From contig JAVVRZ010000003.1 in the NCBI GenBank assembly GCA_036654455.1, forward strand, positions 172,357 to 227,562: DNA of 55,206 bases. Direction: 5' to 3'. Each line of letters opens with the position of its first letter. The first letter of the stretch is position 1. Of the stretch, positions 27,891 through 35,350 are shown piece by piece. The notes under the pieces are model-generated. The model worked only from the letters and a program-made list of their open reading frames with translations, did no database searches and was not told the origin of the DNA. Both the position numbers and the translations under genes were made by a program. The DNA is from Clostridia bacterium (GTDB taxonomy: Bacteria > Bacillota > Clostridia > Christensenellales > CAG-314).

Positions 27891-28724
27891 GTGATAAAAA
27901 CCAAAGTTGTTCTCAGCTTAATAAGCATTATAACGATTGTTTGTCTTTTGGCAAGCGCAGTTTTTGCTTGGTTTGTTATTAGCGACCAAATTAACAGCGT
28001 TTCAATTAAAATTGCTAAGATTGACTCGCTAATTTCTTTATTCGAGGGGCTTGATTTTAACCGTGACGGCACGCTAGACAGGGGCAATTACCTGGGCGAA
28101 GACCCAGCCTCAGTGCCTAGACACGAGATGTATAGCATTCTGGGAAGTCCTATACCTGCGTTAAGTAACGACGAAGCCAGTATCGATATGAATATGTCGA
28201 TAACCGACCTTATTCCTACCCAAAAGTTTACATATAAGCTACACATTGTAAACAACTCCGAAGCTAGTAATATTATGCGGTTGTCTTTTATAGGCTATGT
28301 CGCCAGCTATTTCAAAAATAATTTAGGTAGCGCCCTATATACCGGCGCGCAGTTTGACAACTTTATTAATTATATCAAGGCTTTAAGCATAGAGATTAAA
28401 CAACTTGACGACAACGGACAAATAATTCTAGGTAGCTTAAAAAAAATATATCTTGCAGATTTAATATTTACGTCAAATGGCGAGGATAGAAATACCGAGT
28501 TTAATTTAGTTGAGAATATCCAAATCGATAGTATGCTAAGCTCGAATAACGATAATGACGCCGACATAGTTATAGTAGTTCAATTAGAAACCCTAGAAAT
28601 GCTTACAAAACCTAAAAATCAAGGCGGAGCAGGCATAACTATGACCGAACAAGCCTATCAATCGCTACAAGGCAAGCAATACGTATTGCCATTACTGAGA
28701 GTTTACCTAGAAATTCCCGGTTAA
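27891..28724 (+). CDS. Small exported TasA/camelysin-like protein B
   Basis: A 277-residue exported protein with the motif AVFAWF at residues 23-28 and then VISDQINSVSI, strongly like the FAWF signals of the fibre subunits at 47.9-50.9 kb. The mature part begins with an acidic loop DFNRDGTLD (55-63) resembling a calcium-binding EF/dockerin loop. The rest is beta-rich, with a bipartite match to TasA/camelysin-type architecture. It starts at GTG with GAGGG just upstream, 11 bases after the previous stop. It is the last gene of the first riboswitch operon. Its signal should be a substrate of the ER-type signal peptidase at 51.1 kb (inference). Confidence 0.75.
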   Translation: MIKTKVVLSLISIITIVCLLASAVFAWFVISDQINSVSIKIAKIDSLISLFEGLDFNRDGTLDRGNYLGEDPASVPRHEMYSILGSPIPALSNDEASIDMNMSITDLIPTQKFTYKLHIVNNSEASNIMRLSFIGYVASYFKNNLGSALYTGAQFDNFINYIKALSIEIKQLDDNGQIILGSLKKIYLADLIFTSNGEDRNTEFNLVENIQIDSMLSSNNDNDADIVIVVQLETLEMLTKPKNQGGAGITMTEQAYQSLQGKQYVLPLLRVYLEIPG

Positions 28725-28781
28725 AGTCATTATAGCTAATAGTTGTTTGAGAGTTAAAATTTGTTATAAGGAAATTATATA

Positions 28782-29306
28782 GTGAAAATAAGTATAATTG
28801 GTTATAGCGGTTCGGGCAAATCTACCCTTGCAAGCCAACTTGCTATTATTTACGATATTAAGTGTTTGCATTTAGATACCGTAAGATTTTTACCTAACTG
28901 GGTAGAGAGGCAAAGTCAAGACGAACGTCAAATTGTCTTTGACTTTTTGCAAACTAATTCTAGTTGGATAATTGACGGCAATTATCAAAGTTTATATCGT
29001 CAGGAACGGCTAGAACAAAGCGATTGCATAATTTTTCTTAACTTCAATCGTTTTTCGTGCTTGTATAGAGCTTGCAAAAGATATAATAAATACAAGAATA
29101 TTTCTCGCCCTAGTATAACAATTGGGTGTAAGGAAAAATTTGACAAAGAATTTTTCCTGTGGATAATGCGTGACGGCAGAACAAAAAACCGTAAAAATGA
29201 CTATAAAGCAATAATCAATAAGTATAAGGAAAAAGTTGTTGTCTTGACAAACCAAAGGCAACTAGATAAATATGTGGCTAAGGTTAAAAGCAATATTGTC
29301 TTTTGA
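28782..29306 (+). CDS. P-loop kinase-like protein (FlaR / topology modulation family)
   Basis: A 174-residue cytosolic nucleotide-binding protein. The Walker A loop GYSGSGKST lies at residues 7-15, followed by HLDTVRFLPNW and WIIDGNYQSLY, the pattern of adenylate-kinase-like proteins often annotated as DNA topology modulation protein FlaR. The actual substrate is unknown. It starts at GTG with AAGGA upstream. It lies 57 bases after the adhesin operon with no clear terminator, so read-through is possible, but a functional link is not shown. Confidence 0.8.
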   Translation: MKISIIGYSGSGKSTLASQLAIIYDIKCLHLDTVRFLPNWVERQSQDERQIVFDFLQTNSSWIIDGNYQSLYRQERLEQSDCIIFLNFNRFSCLYRACKRYNKYKNISRPSITIGCKEKFDKEFFLWIMRDGRTKNRKNDYKAIINKYKEKVVVLTNQRQLDKYVAKVKSNIVF

Positions 29307-29390
29307 AAGATGTTTAAAATTGCAATTAGATAAATAATATGGCGACAATAATTACTAATTAAGAGATGTTAAGTTGCCTAAAAGGAAATA

Positions 29391-30050
29391 ATGAAAGGGA
29401 TTAAAGCTGTAATATTCGACCTTGACGGCACGCTAACATATACGCTTCAAGACTTAACCGACGCTGTAAATTATGCGTTAGCTTACTTAGGTTATAAGCT
29501 TCGTGCTCTTGACGAAGTAAGAGGTTTTGTCGGCGACGGCATTAGAAAGCTTGTCGAGAGGGCTTTACCGCAAAATTGCGACCAAGATGTATTAGATAAC
29601 TGTTACAAAAAGACTATGGAATATTATGTCGTTCACTCAACCGACCATACCGTCCCTTACGAAAATATGGTTGAACTTCTTACCGAGCTTAATGCAAACG
29701 GTATTAAGGTCGGCGTAGTTACTAACAAGGTAATCGGGCAAGCAAACGAAATAGTTAGGCGGTTTTTTGACGACAGCGTAAGTTACATTAGCGGAGACGA
29801 CGGCGTCACCAAACTTAAACCTAGTAGCGAGGGGGTAGAGAAATGCTTGAAATTTTTCTCGGTCTTGCCCGAAGAAATATACTACGTAGGAGATGGAGCG
29901 CAAGACGCTAAGACGGCTACAAATGCAAATGCGGACTTTATATACGTATCGTGGGGCTATGGTCAGCCCGAAAGCCTTAAAAATTATGATGTAAAGCATA
30001 GCGTAAGTAACGCCAAAGAATTGAGAGAAATTCTTTTAAACTGCAAATAA
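29391..30050 (+). CDS. HAD-superfamily phosphatase, phosphoglycolate phosphatase-like
   Basis: A 219-residue HAD hydrolase with all four motifs: VIFDLDGTLT (nucleophile Asp near residue 10), VVTNKV, a lysine in TKLKPSSEG, and YYVGDGAQDAKTATNA. The alpha-helical cap between motifs I and II matches the Gph/PgmB-type phosphatases. Substrate cannot be deduced; phosphoglycolate and beta-phosphoglucomutase-like activities are both possible. AAGGA is upstream of the ATG. A perfect 15-bp terminator-like inverted repeat follows at 30104-30140. Confidence 0.88.
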   Translation: MKGIKAVIFDLDGTLTYTLQDLTDAVNYALAYLGYKLRALDEVRGFVGDGIRKLVERALPQNCDQDVLDNCYKKTMEYYVVHSTDHTVPYENMVELLTELNANGIKVGVVTNKVIGQANEIVRRFFDDSVSYISGDDGVTKLKPSSEGVEKCLKFFSVLPEEIYYVGDGAQDAKTATNANADFIYVSWGYGQPESLKNYDVKHSVSNAKELREILLNCK

Positions 30051-30103
30051 GTATTAAATAAGTATTTAAAAAAAATAGTAAAATGTTAATAATTTAGCAA
30101 CGC

Positions 30104-30144
30104 AAAATACCTTTAATAGTAAAAATATTAAAGGTATTTTATTT
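30104..30144 (+). terminator. Intrinsic terminator after the HAD gene
   Basis: Perfect 15-base inverted repeat AAAATACCTTTAATA (30104-30118) with TATTAAAGGTATTTT (30126-30140), seven-base loop, then ATTT. Because A and T tracts flank both sides it could also work on the minus strand. Confidence 0.8.
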
Positions 30145-30185
30145 ATATAGCTAGCAAAAACAATCTTTTTATTGATAATATTGTA

Positions 30186-30214
30186 TTGACAAACTTTGCA
30201 AAGGGTGGTAAATT
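30186..30214 (+). promoter_or_regulatory. Candidate promoter of the ABC exporter pair
   Basis: TTGACA at 30186-30191 and a weak -10 TAAATT at 30209-30214 with 17-base spacing. The palindrome CTTTGCAAAG lies in the spacer. The -35 is convincing, the -10 less so. Confidence 0.5.
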
Positions 30215-30261
30215 TATATTGGATAACGTTACGCATAATGCTCAATTTTTTCAAGGACAAA

Positions 30262-32058
30262 ATGGACAAGATTAAAAATATTACAAAAAAAGAAGGCGTC
30301 GCCGGTCTTTTAAAAAGCCCCTACATAAGAGGGTTTATAAAAAAGTATTTCATCAATTATTTGATAGGAATACTATTTTTAGTTTTAATAGATTTTCTAC
30401 AAACCCGTATTCCAGTAATTATCGGGCGTATTTTCGACGGTCTTAAATTGAATACTATGCTTGGTAGCGAAATTACTACAAATTTAATTTGGATAGGTAT
30501 TCTTGCTGTAATTATTGTTTCGGGTAGAGTTGCTTGGCGTTTCTTTATATTTGGCACGGCAAGAAAAATCGAGCGTGATATTCGTAACGACTTGTTTGCC
30601 CACCTTGAAGAATTATCGCTTAACTACTACCATCAACATAAGACAGGCGAGATAATGGCGTTTATCACCAACGACCTTGAAGCCGTAAGACAAGCTATGG
30701 GGCAAGGAATTATGATGGTATTTGATATATTCTTTTTGCTTGTGTTTATTTTGGCGCAGATGGTTAGTACTATCAGCTGGCAACTTACGGTAGCTTCGGT
30801 TATTCCACTGATAATTATAGCTATAATTACAAGGCTACTTGGACCAGTGCTATTTAAAAAATATGTCGCAAGGCAAGAGGCCTTTGCAAAGATTAGCGAC
30901 TTTGTGCAAGAAGATATGTCGGGCATTAAAGTAATTAAAGCTTTTGTTCAACAAGATAAAGAAATTGAAGCTTTTAAAGAAGTTAATAAATCTTATTTTA
31001 AAAATAATATCAATTTATTTAAGACGCAAGCTCTTATGGACCCGCTTATGAATGTTATTTCTGGGCTTTCGTTTGCAATCGCTATTGGTTACGGCGGATA
31101 TTTGGCAGTTAACTCTACAATTTCGCTTGGCGACTATACGGTATTTATTCAATTTTTAGGTATGCTTGTTTGGCCTATGATGGCGGTAGGTATGTCAATC
31201 AATATGATTACTTTGGGTTCGGCTTCGCTTAAACGTATTGAGAGTATTCTTTACGCAAAGCCCGAGATTGTCGATAGCCCAAACGCAACTGCGCCCGAAC
31301 AATTCGTTGGTAGTATTGAAGTTAAGAATTTAACATATAGTTATCCCGAAAATGACACTGTTGTGCTTAAAAATATCTCTTTTGAGGTAAAAGCCGGGCA
31401 AACGCTAGGCATAGTCGGTAGAACCGGCTGTGGCAAGACTACGCTTATGAACTTAATGGTAAGGCTCTACGAGCCTAGTAGCAATACTATATTTATTAGC
31501 GGTAAAGATATTCTCGATATGCCCTTAAAGGTATTAAGGGGTAACATCGGTTATGTTCCGCAAGATAATTTTCTTTTTTCTAACACAATCAAAAACAACG
31601 TTGACTTTGTAGACGGACAAAAAACTATGGAAGAAGTAATTGGCGCTACCGAGTTTTCTTGCGTACACGACAATATTGTCGAATTTACGCAAGGCTACGA
31701 AACAATAGTTGGCGAACGTGGTGTAACGCTTTCGGGCGGACAAAAACAAAGAATTTCTATTTCTCGTGCTTACATCAACAGCCCCGAGATACTTATTCTT
31801 GACGACTCGGTTTCGGCAGTCGATACCGATACAGAAGAAAAAATACTAGAAAATATTGCAAAATTCCGCAAAAATAAAACTAATATAATTATTGCGCACA
31901 GACTGTCTGCGTTACAAAATGCCGATAACATAATCGTAATAGACCAAGGCGAGATTGTAGAACAAGGTACGCATAAACAGCTTATTAAAAATAAAGGACT
32001 ATACTATTCTTTGCATAAGAAGCAACAACTAGAAAAGATGATAGACGAGCAAGAATGA
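30262..32058 (+). CDS. ABC exporter half-transporter, subunit with degenerate catalytic site
   Basis: A type IV ABC half-transporter: six-helix membrane domain (about residues 20-320), then a nucleotide-binding domain with Walker A GIVGRTGCGKTT, signature LSGGQKQR and Walker B ILILDDS. The residue after the Walker B aspartate is Asp instead of the catalytic Glu, the hallmark of the degenerate half of heterodimeric exporters such as BmrC/BmrD or TM287/288. The start is placed at ATG 30262, which has AAGGA just upstream; in-frame starts at 30196 (TTG, inside the putative promoter) and 30238 are less likely. The stop overlaps the partner gene by four bases. Substrate (drug, lipid or peptide) is unknown. 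Confidence 0.9.
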   Translation: MDKIKNITKKEGVAGLLKSPYIRGFIKKYFINYLIGILFLVLIDFLQTRIPVIIGRIFDGLKLNTMLGSEITTNLIWIGILAVIIVSGRVAWRFFIFGTARKIERDIRNDLFAHLEELSLNYYHQHKTGEIMAFITNDLEAVRQAMGQGIMMVFDIFFLLVFILAQMVSTISWQLTVASVIPLIIIAIITRLLGPVLFKKYVARQEAFAKISDFVQEDMSGIKVIKAFVQQDKEIEAFKEVNKSYFKNNINLFKTQALMDPLMNVISGLSFAIAIGYGGYLAVNSTISLGDYTVFIQFLGMLVWPMMAVGMSINMITLGSASLKRIESILYAKPEIVDSPNATAPEQFVGSIEVKNLTYSYPENDTVVLKNISFEVKAGQTLGIVGRTGCGKTTLMNLMVRLYEPSSNTIFISGKDILDMPLKVLRGNIGYVPQDNFLFSNTIKNNVDFVDGQKTMEEVIGATEFSCVHDNIVEFTQGYETIVGERGVTLSGGQKQRISISRAYINSPEILILDDSVSAVDTDTEEKILENIAKFRKNKTNIIIAHRLSALQNADNIIVIDQGEIVEQGTHKQLIKNKGLYYSLHKKQQLEKMIDEQE

Positions 32059-33941
32059 TTAAAAGTGAAACAAAAGTTAAATTAAGTAAAAAAACATTAG
32101 GTAGATTACTAAAATACGCCTTGCCTTACACTTGGCTATTTGTTATCGCCGTTATATTTGTTATAGCGCTTGTGTTGCTAAGCCTATATCAACCTATATT
32201 GATAGGTAAAGCGACCGATATCGTAGCCGAAAACTACGGCAATTATACGCCCGAAGTCGGTAAGGGAATTATTATTCTCGTGCTTAAATATTTAGGTTGC
32301 GTTTTACTTGCTTTTGGAGTGTCTTACGCTCAAAGTCTTGTACTTGCCTACATAGGGCAAAGGGTAATTTATTCTATTAGACTTGACGTGTTTAAACATT
32401 TGCATAAATTGTCAATCAATTATTTTAACAACAATCCAATCGGTCGAATAGTGACAAGGGCAACAAATGACGTAGAAACGCTAAGCGAGATGTACACAAA
32501 TGTTATTGTCAATATGTTGCGTAGCGTAGCAACGTTAATCGGCATAATTGTTACGATGTTAAGTTTTAGCGTAAGATTATCGCTCTTAACCTTTACGACT
32601 TTGCCATTTATAATTATCTTGACCTTGATATTTACAAGTTTTAGCAAACGCAATCACCGTAAAATTCGCATTAAGTTATCCGCCCTAAATTCTTTTATAG
32701 CCGAGCATATTTCGGGTATGAAGTTAGTTCAGTTATTTACTGTTGAGAATAAAACTCTTGACAACTTTAAACAACGTAGCGAAGAATTAAAGCGTAGTCA
32801 TATTAAGCAAATAATGACTCACTCAATGTTTGGACCTACGGTTTATTTGCTAAATATATTCGCTACTATTTTGTTAATTTGGTTTGGCAGTCAAATGTAT
32901 ATGGAAGGTGTTATTACTATCGGCACGATTGTAGTTTTCCAAAGATATATCGGTAGATTTTTTGACCCTATACAAGAATTTGCCGAGCAACTTGACGTTA
33001 TGCAATCGGCGGCGGCTTCGGCGGAAAGAATATTTGGTTTGCTTGACGAATCGCCCGACATACAGAATAGTCCTGACGCAATTACGCTTGGAGATATTAA
33101 GGGCGAGATAGAGTTTAAGAACGTTTGGTTTGCCTACGAAGCCGATAATTGGATACTTAAAGATGTTTCGTTTAAGGTTAGCCCGGGTCAAAACGTTGCT
33201 TTTGTGGGCGCAACCGGCGCAGGCAAAACAACAATACAAAGTTTAATTAGTCGTTATTACGATATTCAAAAGGGGCAAATTCTTTTTGACGGCATAGATA
33301 TTAAAGAAATTGCGGTTGACAGCCTGCGTATAAACGTAGGGCAAATGCTACAAGACGTCTTTTTGTTTACCGGCGACATCAAGGGCAATATTAGACTTAG
33401 AAACGATAATATAACCGACGAAGAAATACTTGCGTCGGCAAAATATGTCAACGCCGATACTTTTATATCTAAATTAAAGCAGGGCTATGACGAACCAGTC
33501 TACGAGGGCGGTTCTTCGCTGTCTTCTGGGCAAAGGCAATTACTTTCTTTTGCAAGAACGCTTGCCTACAAACCCAAAGTTTTAATACTTGACGAAGCAA
33601 CGGCAAATATTGATACCGAAACCGAAATATTAATACAAGATGCGCTTGGTAAGATTATGGAAGGCAGAACAACTTTAATTGTGGCTCACAGGTTGTCTAC
33701 CATACAAAATTGCGACAACATCATAGTTTTGCATAAGGGCAAGGTGGTCGAACAAGGTACTCACCAACAACTTCTTAAACAAAAGGGTATGTATTACAAA
33801 TTGTATAAGTTGCAGTACGAACATACTCCTAGTATAAGTCTAGAAGACAACAGTCAAGAGCAAGAGCAAGTAAATATGCAAGATGAAAATTATCAACCGC
33901 CGATAGATTTAACCGACTACAAAAATAAACCTATCGCTTAA
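32055..33941 (+). CDS. ABC exporter half-transporter, catalytic partner
   Basis: A 628-residue membrane-plus-ATPase half-transporter translated from an ATGA overlap with its partner. The ATPase domain has Walker A FVGATGAGKTT, a Walker B with proper glutamate LILDEATANID, and a non-canonical signature LSSGQRQ where the second glycine is replaced by serine. Such exchange of weak and strong motifs between two subunits defines one consensus and one degenerate ATP site in heterodimeric exporters. The C-terminal 40 residues are Gln/Glu-rich and probably disordered. Co-transcribed with a CsoR-family gene 23 bases downstream. Confidence 0.92.
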   Translation: MIKSETKVKLSKKTLGRLLKYALPYTWLFVIAVIFVIALVLLSLYQPILIGKATDIVAENYGNYTPEVGKGIIILVLKYLGCVLLAFGVSYAQSLVLAYIGQRVIYSIRLDVFKHLHKLSINYFNNNPIGRIVTRATNDVETLSEMYTNVIVNMLRSVATLIGIIVTMLSFSVRLSLLTFTTLPFIIILTLIFTSFSKRNHRKIRIKLSALNSFIAEHISGMKLVQLFTVENKTLDNFKQRSEELKRSHIKQIMTHSMFGPTVYLLNIFATILLIWFGSQMYMEGVITIGTIVVFQRYIGRFFDPIQEFAEQLDVMQSAAASAERIFGLLDESPDIQNSPDAITLGDIKGEIEFKNVWFAYEADNWILKDVSFKVSPGQNVAFVGATGAGKTTIQSLISRYYDIQKGQILFDGIDIKEIAVDSLRINVGQMLQDVFLFTGDIKGNIRLRNDNITDEEILASAKYVNADTFISKLKQGYDEPVYEGGSSLSSGQRQLLSFARTLAYKPKVLILDEATANIDTETEILIQDALGKIMEGRTTLIVAHRLSTIQNCDNIIVLHKGKVVEQGTHQQLLKQKGMYYKLYKLQYEHTPSISLEDNSQEQEQVNMQDENYQPPIDLTDYKNKPIA

Positions 33942-33964
33942 AAATTATTAAGGGAGGTAGCTTT

Positions 33965-34228
33965 ATGCACGACTTAGACAATAACAAGGCGTTAGTCAAT
34001 AGAATTAATCGTATAAATGGTCACTTGAATGCCGTAAAAACTATGATAGAAGAGAATCGAGAGTGTTGCGATATTCTTATACAAATATCAGCGGTTAAAT
34101 CGGCGCTTAACGGTTTGAGCAAAGTCATACTTAAAGACCACCTAAGCCACTGTATAGTCGAGGCGATTGAGTGTGGCGACAACGGCAAGATAGAAGAACT
34201 TACGTCTACGATTGACAAAATTTTATAG
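33965..34228 (+). CDS. CsoR/FrmR-family metal- or thiol-sensing repressor
   Basis: An 87-residue all-helical DNA-binding repressor (DUF156). The family sensing residues are all present: Cys34, His59 and Cys63 (NRECCDIL … KDHLSHCI), with an extra Cys35. A Cys-His-Cys set fits Cu(I) sensing as in CsoR, but persulfide and nickel sensors share much of it. GGGAGG precedes the ATG. No copper ATPase or chaperone is adjacent; it follows the ABC exporter and could regulate it. I see no obvious operator of the G/C-tract inverted-repeat type in the window. Confidence 0.9.
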   Translation: MHDLDNNKALVNRINRINGHLNAVKTMIEENRECCDILIQISAVKSALNGLSKVILKDHLSHCIVEAIECGDNGKIEELTSTIDKIL

Positions 34229-34320
34229 CAAATATTGTTAAATTTAATTTGAGTATCTTTAAATTTTATAGATATCGATAAATTTATAATAAATATTGTT
34301 GGATATTTTAGTAGGTATTT

Positions 34321-35328
34321 ATGAACAACCCAAATGACAGCTACTATAAGTGGTTTAAGGCAAAAAGAGGTATGTTTATCCACTTTGGCTTATATTCTTT
34401 GCTAGGCGGAGAGTACTTAGGCAAGCGGTGTAATTCTTATTGCGAGTGGATACAATCTTTTGCACGTATTCCAAACAAAATATTAGAGCAAATTGCAGGG
34501 GGTTTTGCCCCCTGTTTTGACGCCGACAGCATTGTTGCTTTTGCCAAAACTATCGGGTGCGAGTATATTGTATTTACGGCAAAACATCACGACGGCTTTG
34601 CTCTATTCAATTCATTTGACGCTTTTAACGTATGCAATACCCCATACAAGAAAGATATAATAGGCGAACTTGCTAGGGCTTGTCAAAAATATGGCGTAAG
34701 ACTTGGACTATATTATTCGCAATTTATTGATTGGCATTGTCCTGACGGCGGGGGTTATTTAGAAGAAAAGGTAGGTTGCGCAGGTTCTTCTTGGGATAAC
34801 GACTGGGATTACCCCGACCAAAGTAAAAAGAATTATAATATTTGTTTTGAACAAAAAATAATGCCACAAATTAAAGAAATTATGAGTAATTATGGGCAAA
34901 TTAGTCTTGCTTGGTTTGATATGCCGTTACAAATGACGGCTAACCAAAGTAAGATAATCTATCAAACCGTTAAGAAATTGCAACCTAACTGTCTAGTAAA
35001 TTCTCGACTAGGCGGTGGAAGCTACGATTATGTAAGCTTAGGCGACAACGAGATACCGCAAGACCTAAATGTAAATTCTTACGACGACAACGCAATAAAC
35101 GGGTTAAAACCGAGCAAACTTGGGCTGTACGAATGCGCTTGCACGCTAAATAATACGTGGGGGTATTCTAAATTTGACAATAACTATCGCACAAGCCAAC
35201 AAGTAGCCACGCTAAGCCAAAAGCTAGCCTGTTTGGGCGTAAATTATTTGATAAATGTTTCTCCAAATCAAGACGGAGCAATACCAAAAGAACAAAAAGA
35301 AATTCTTTTAAAAGCCTTTTGTAAATAA
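34321..35328 (+). CDS. GH29-like alpha-L-fucosidase, catalytic domain only
   Basis: A 335-residue protein with glycoside hydrolase family 29 hallmarks: MFIHFGLYSLLGGEY near the N-terminus, the active-site FTAKHHDGFALF (His89-His90), GVRLGLYYSQFIDW, and the probable nucleophile Asp200 in SLAWFDMP. No signal peptide, so probably cytosolic and acting on imported fucosides. It lacks the C-terminal beta-sandwich of typical 430-600-residue fucosidases. The acid/base residue cannot be identified by eye. A weak ribosome binding site precedes the ATG. Confidence 0.88.
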   Translation: MNNPNDSYYKWFKAKRGMFIHFGLYSLLGGEYLGKRCNSYCEWIQSFARIPNKILEQIAGGFAPCFDADSIVAFAKTIGCEYIVFTAKHHDGFALFNSFDAFNVCNTPYKKDIIGELARACQKYGVRLGLYYSQFIDWHCPDGGGYLEEKVGCAGSSWDNDWDYPDQSKKNYNICFEQKIMPQIKEIMSNYGQISLAWFDMPLQMTANQSKIIYQTVKKLQPNCLVNSRLGGGSYDYVSLGDNEIPQDLNVNSYDDNAINGLKPSKLGLYECACTLNNTWGYSKFDNNYRTSQQVATLSQKLACLGVNYLINVSPNQDGAIPKEQKEILLKAFCK

Positions 35329-35350
35329 AATTTAATAAATTATTAAGTAA

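Noticed and set aside
29637..29999. Minus-strand open frame of 120 codons inside the HAD gene
   Set aside because: The plus-strand HAD protein has all four catalytic motifs; the opposite frame is an antisense by-product with unnatural composition.
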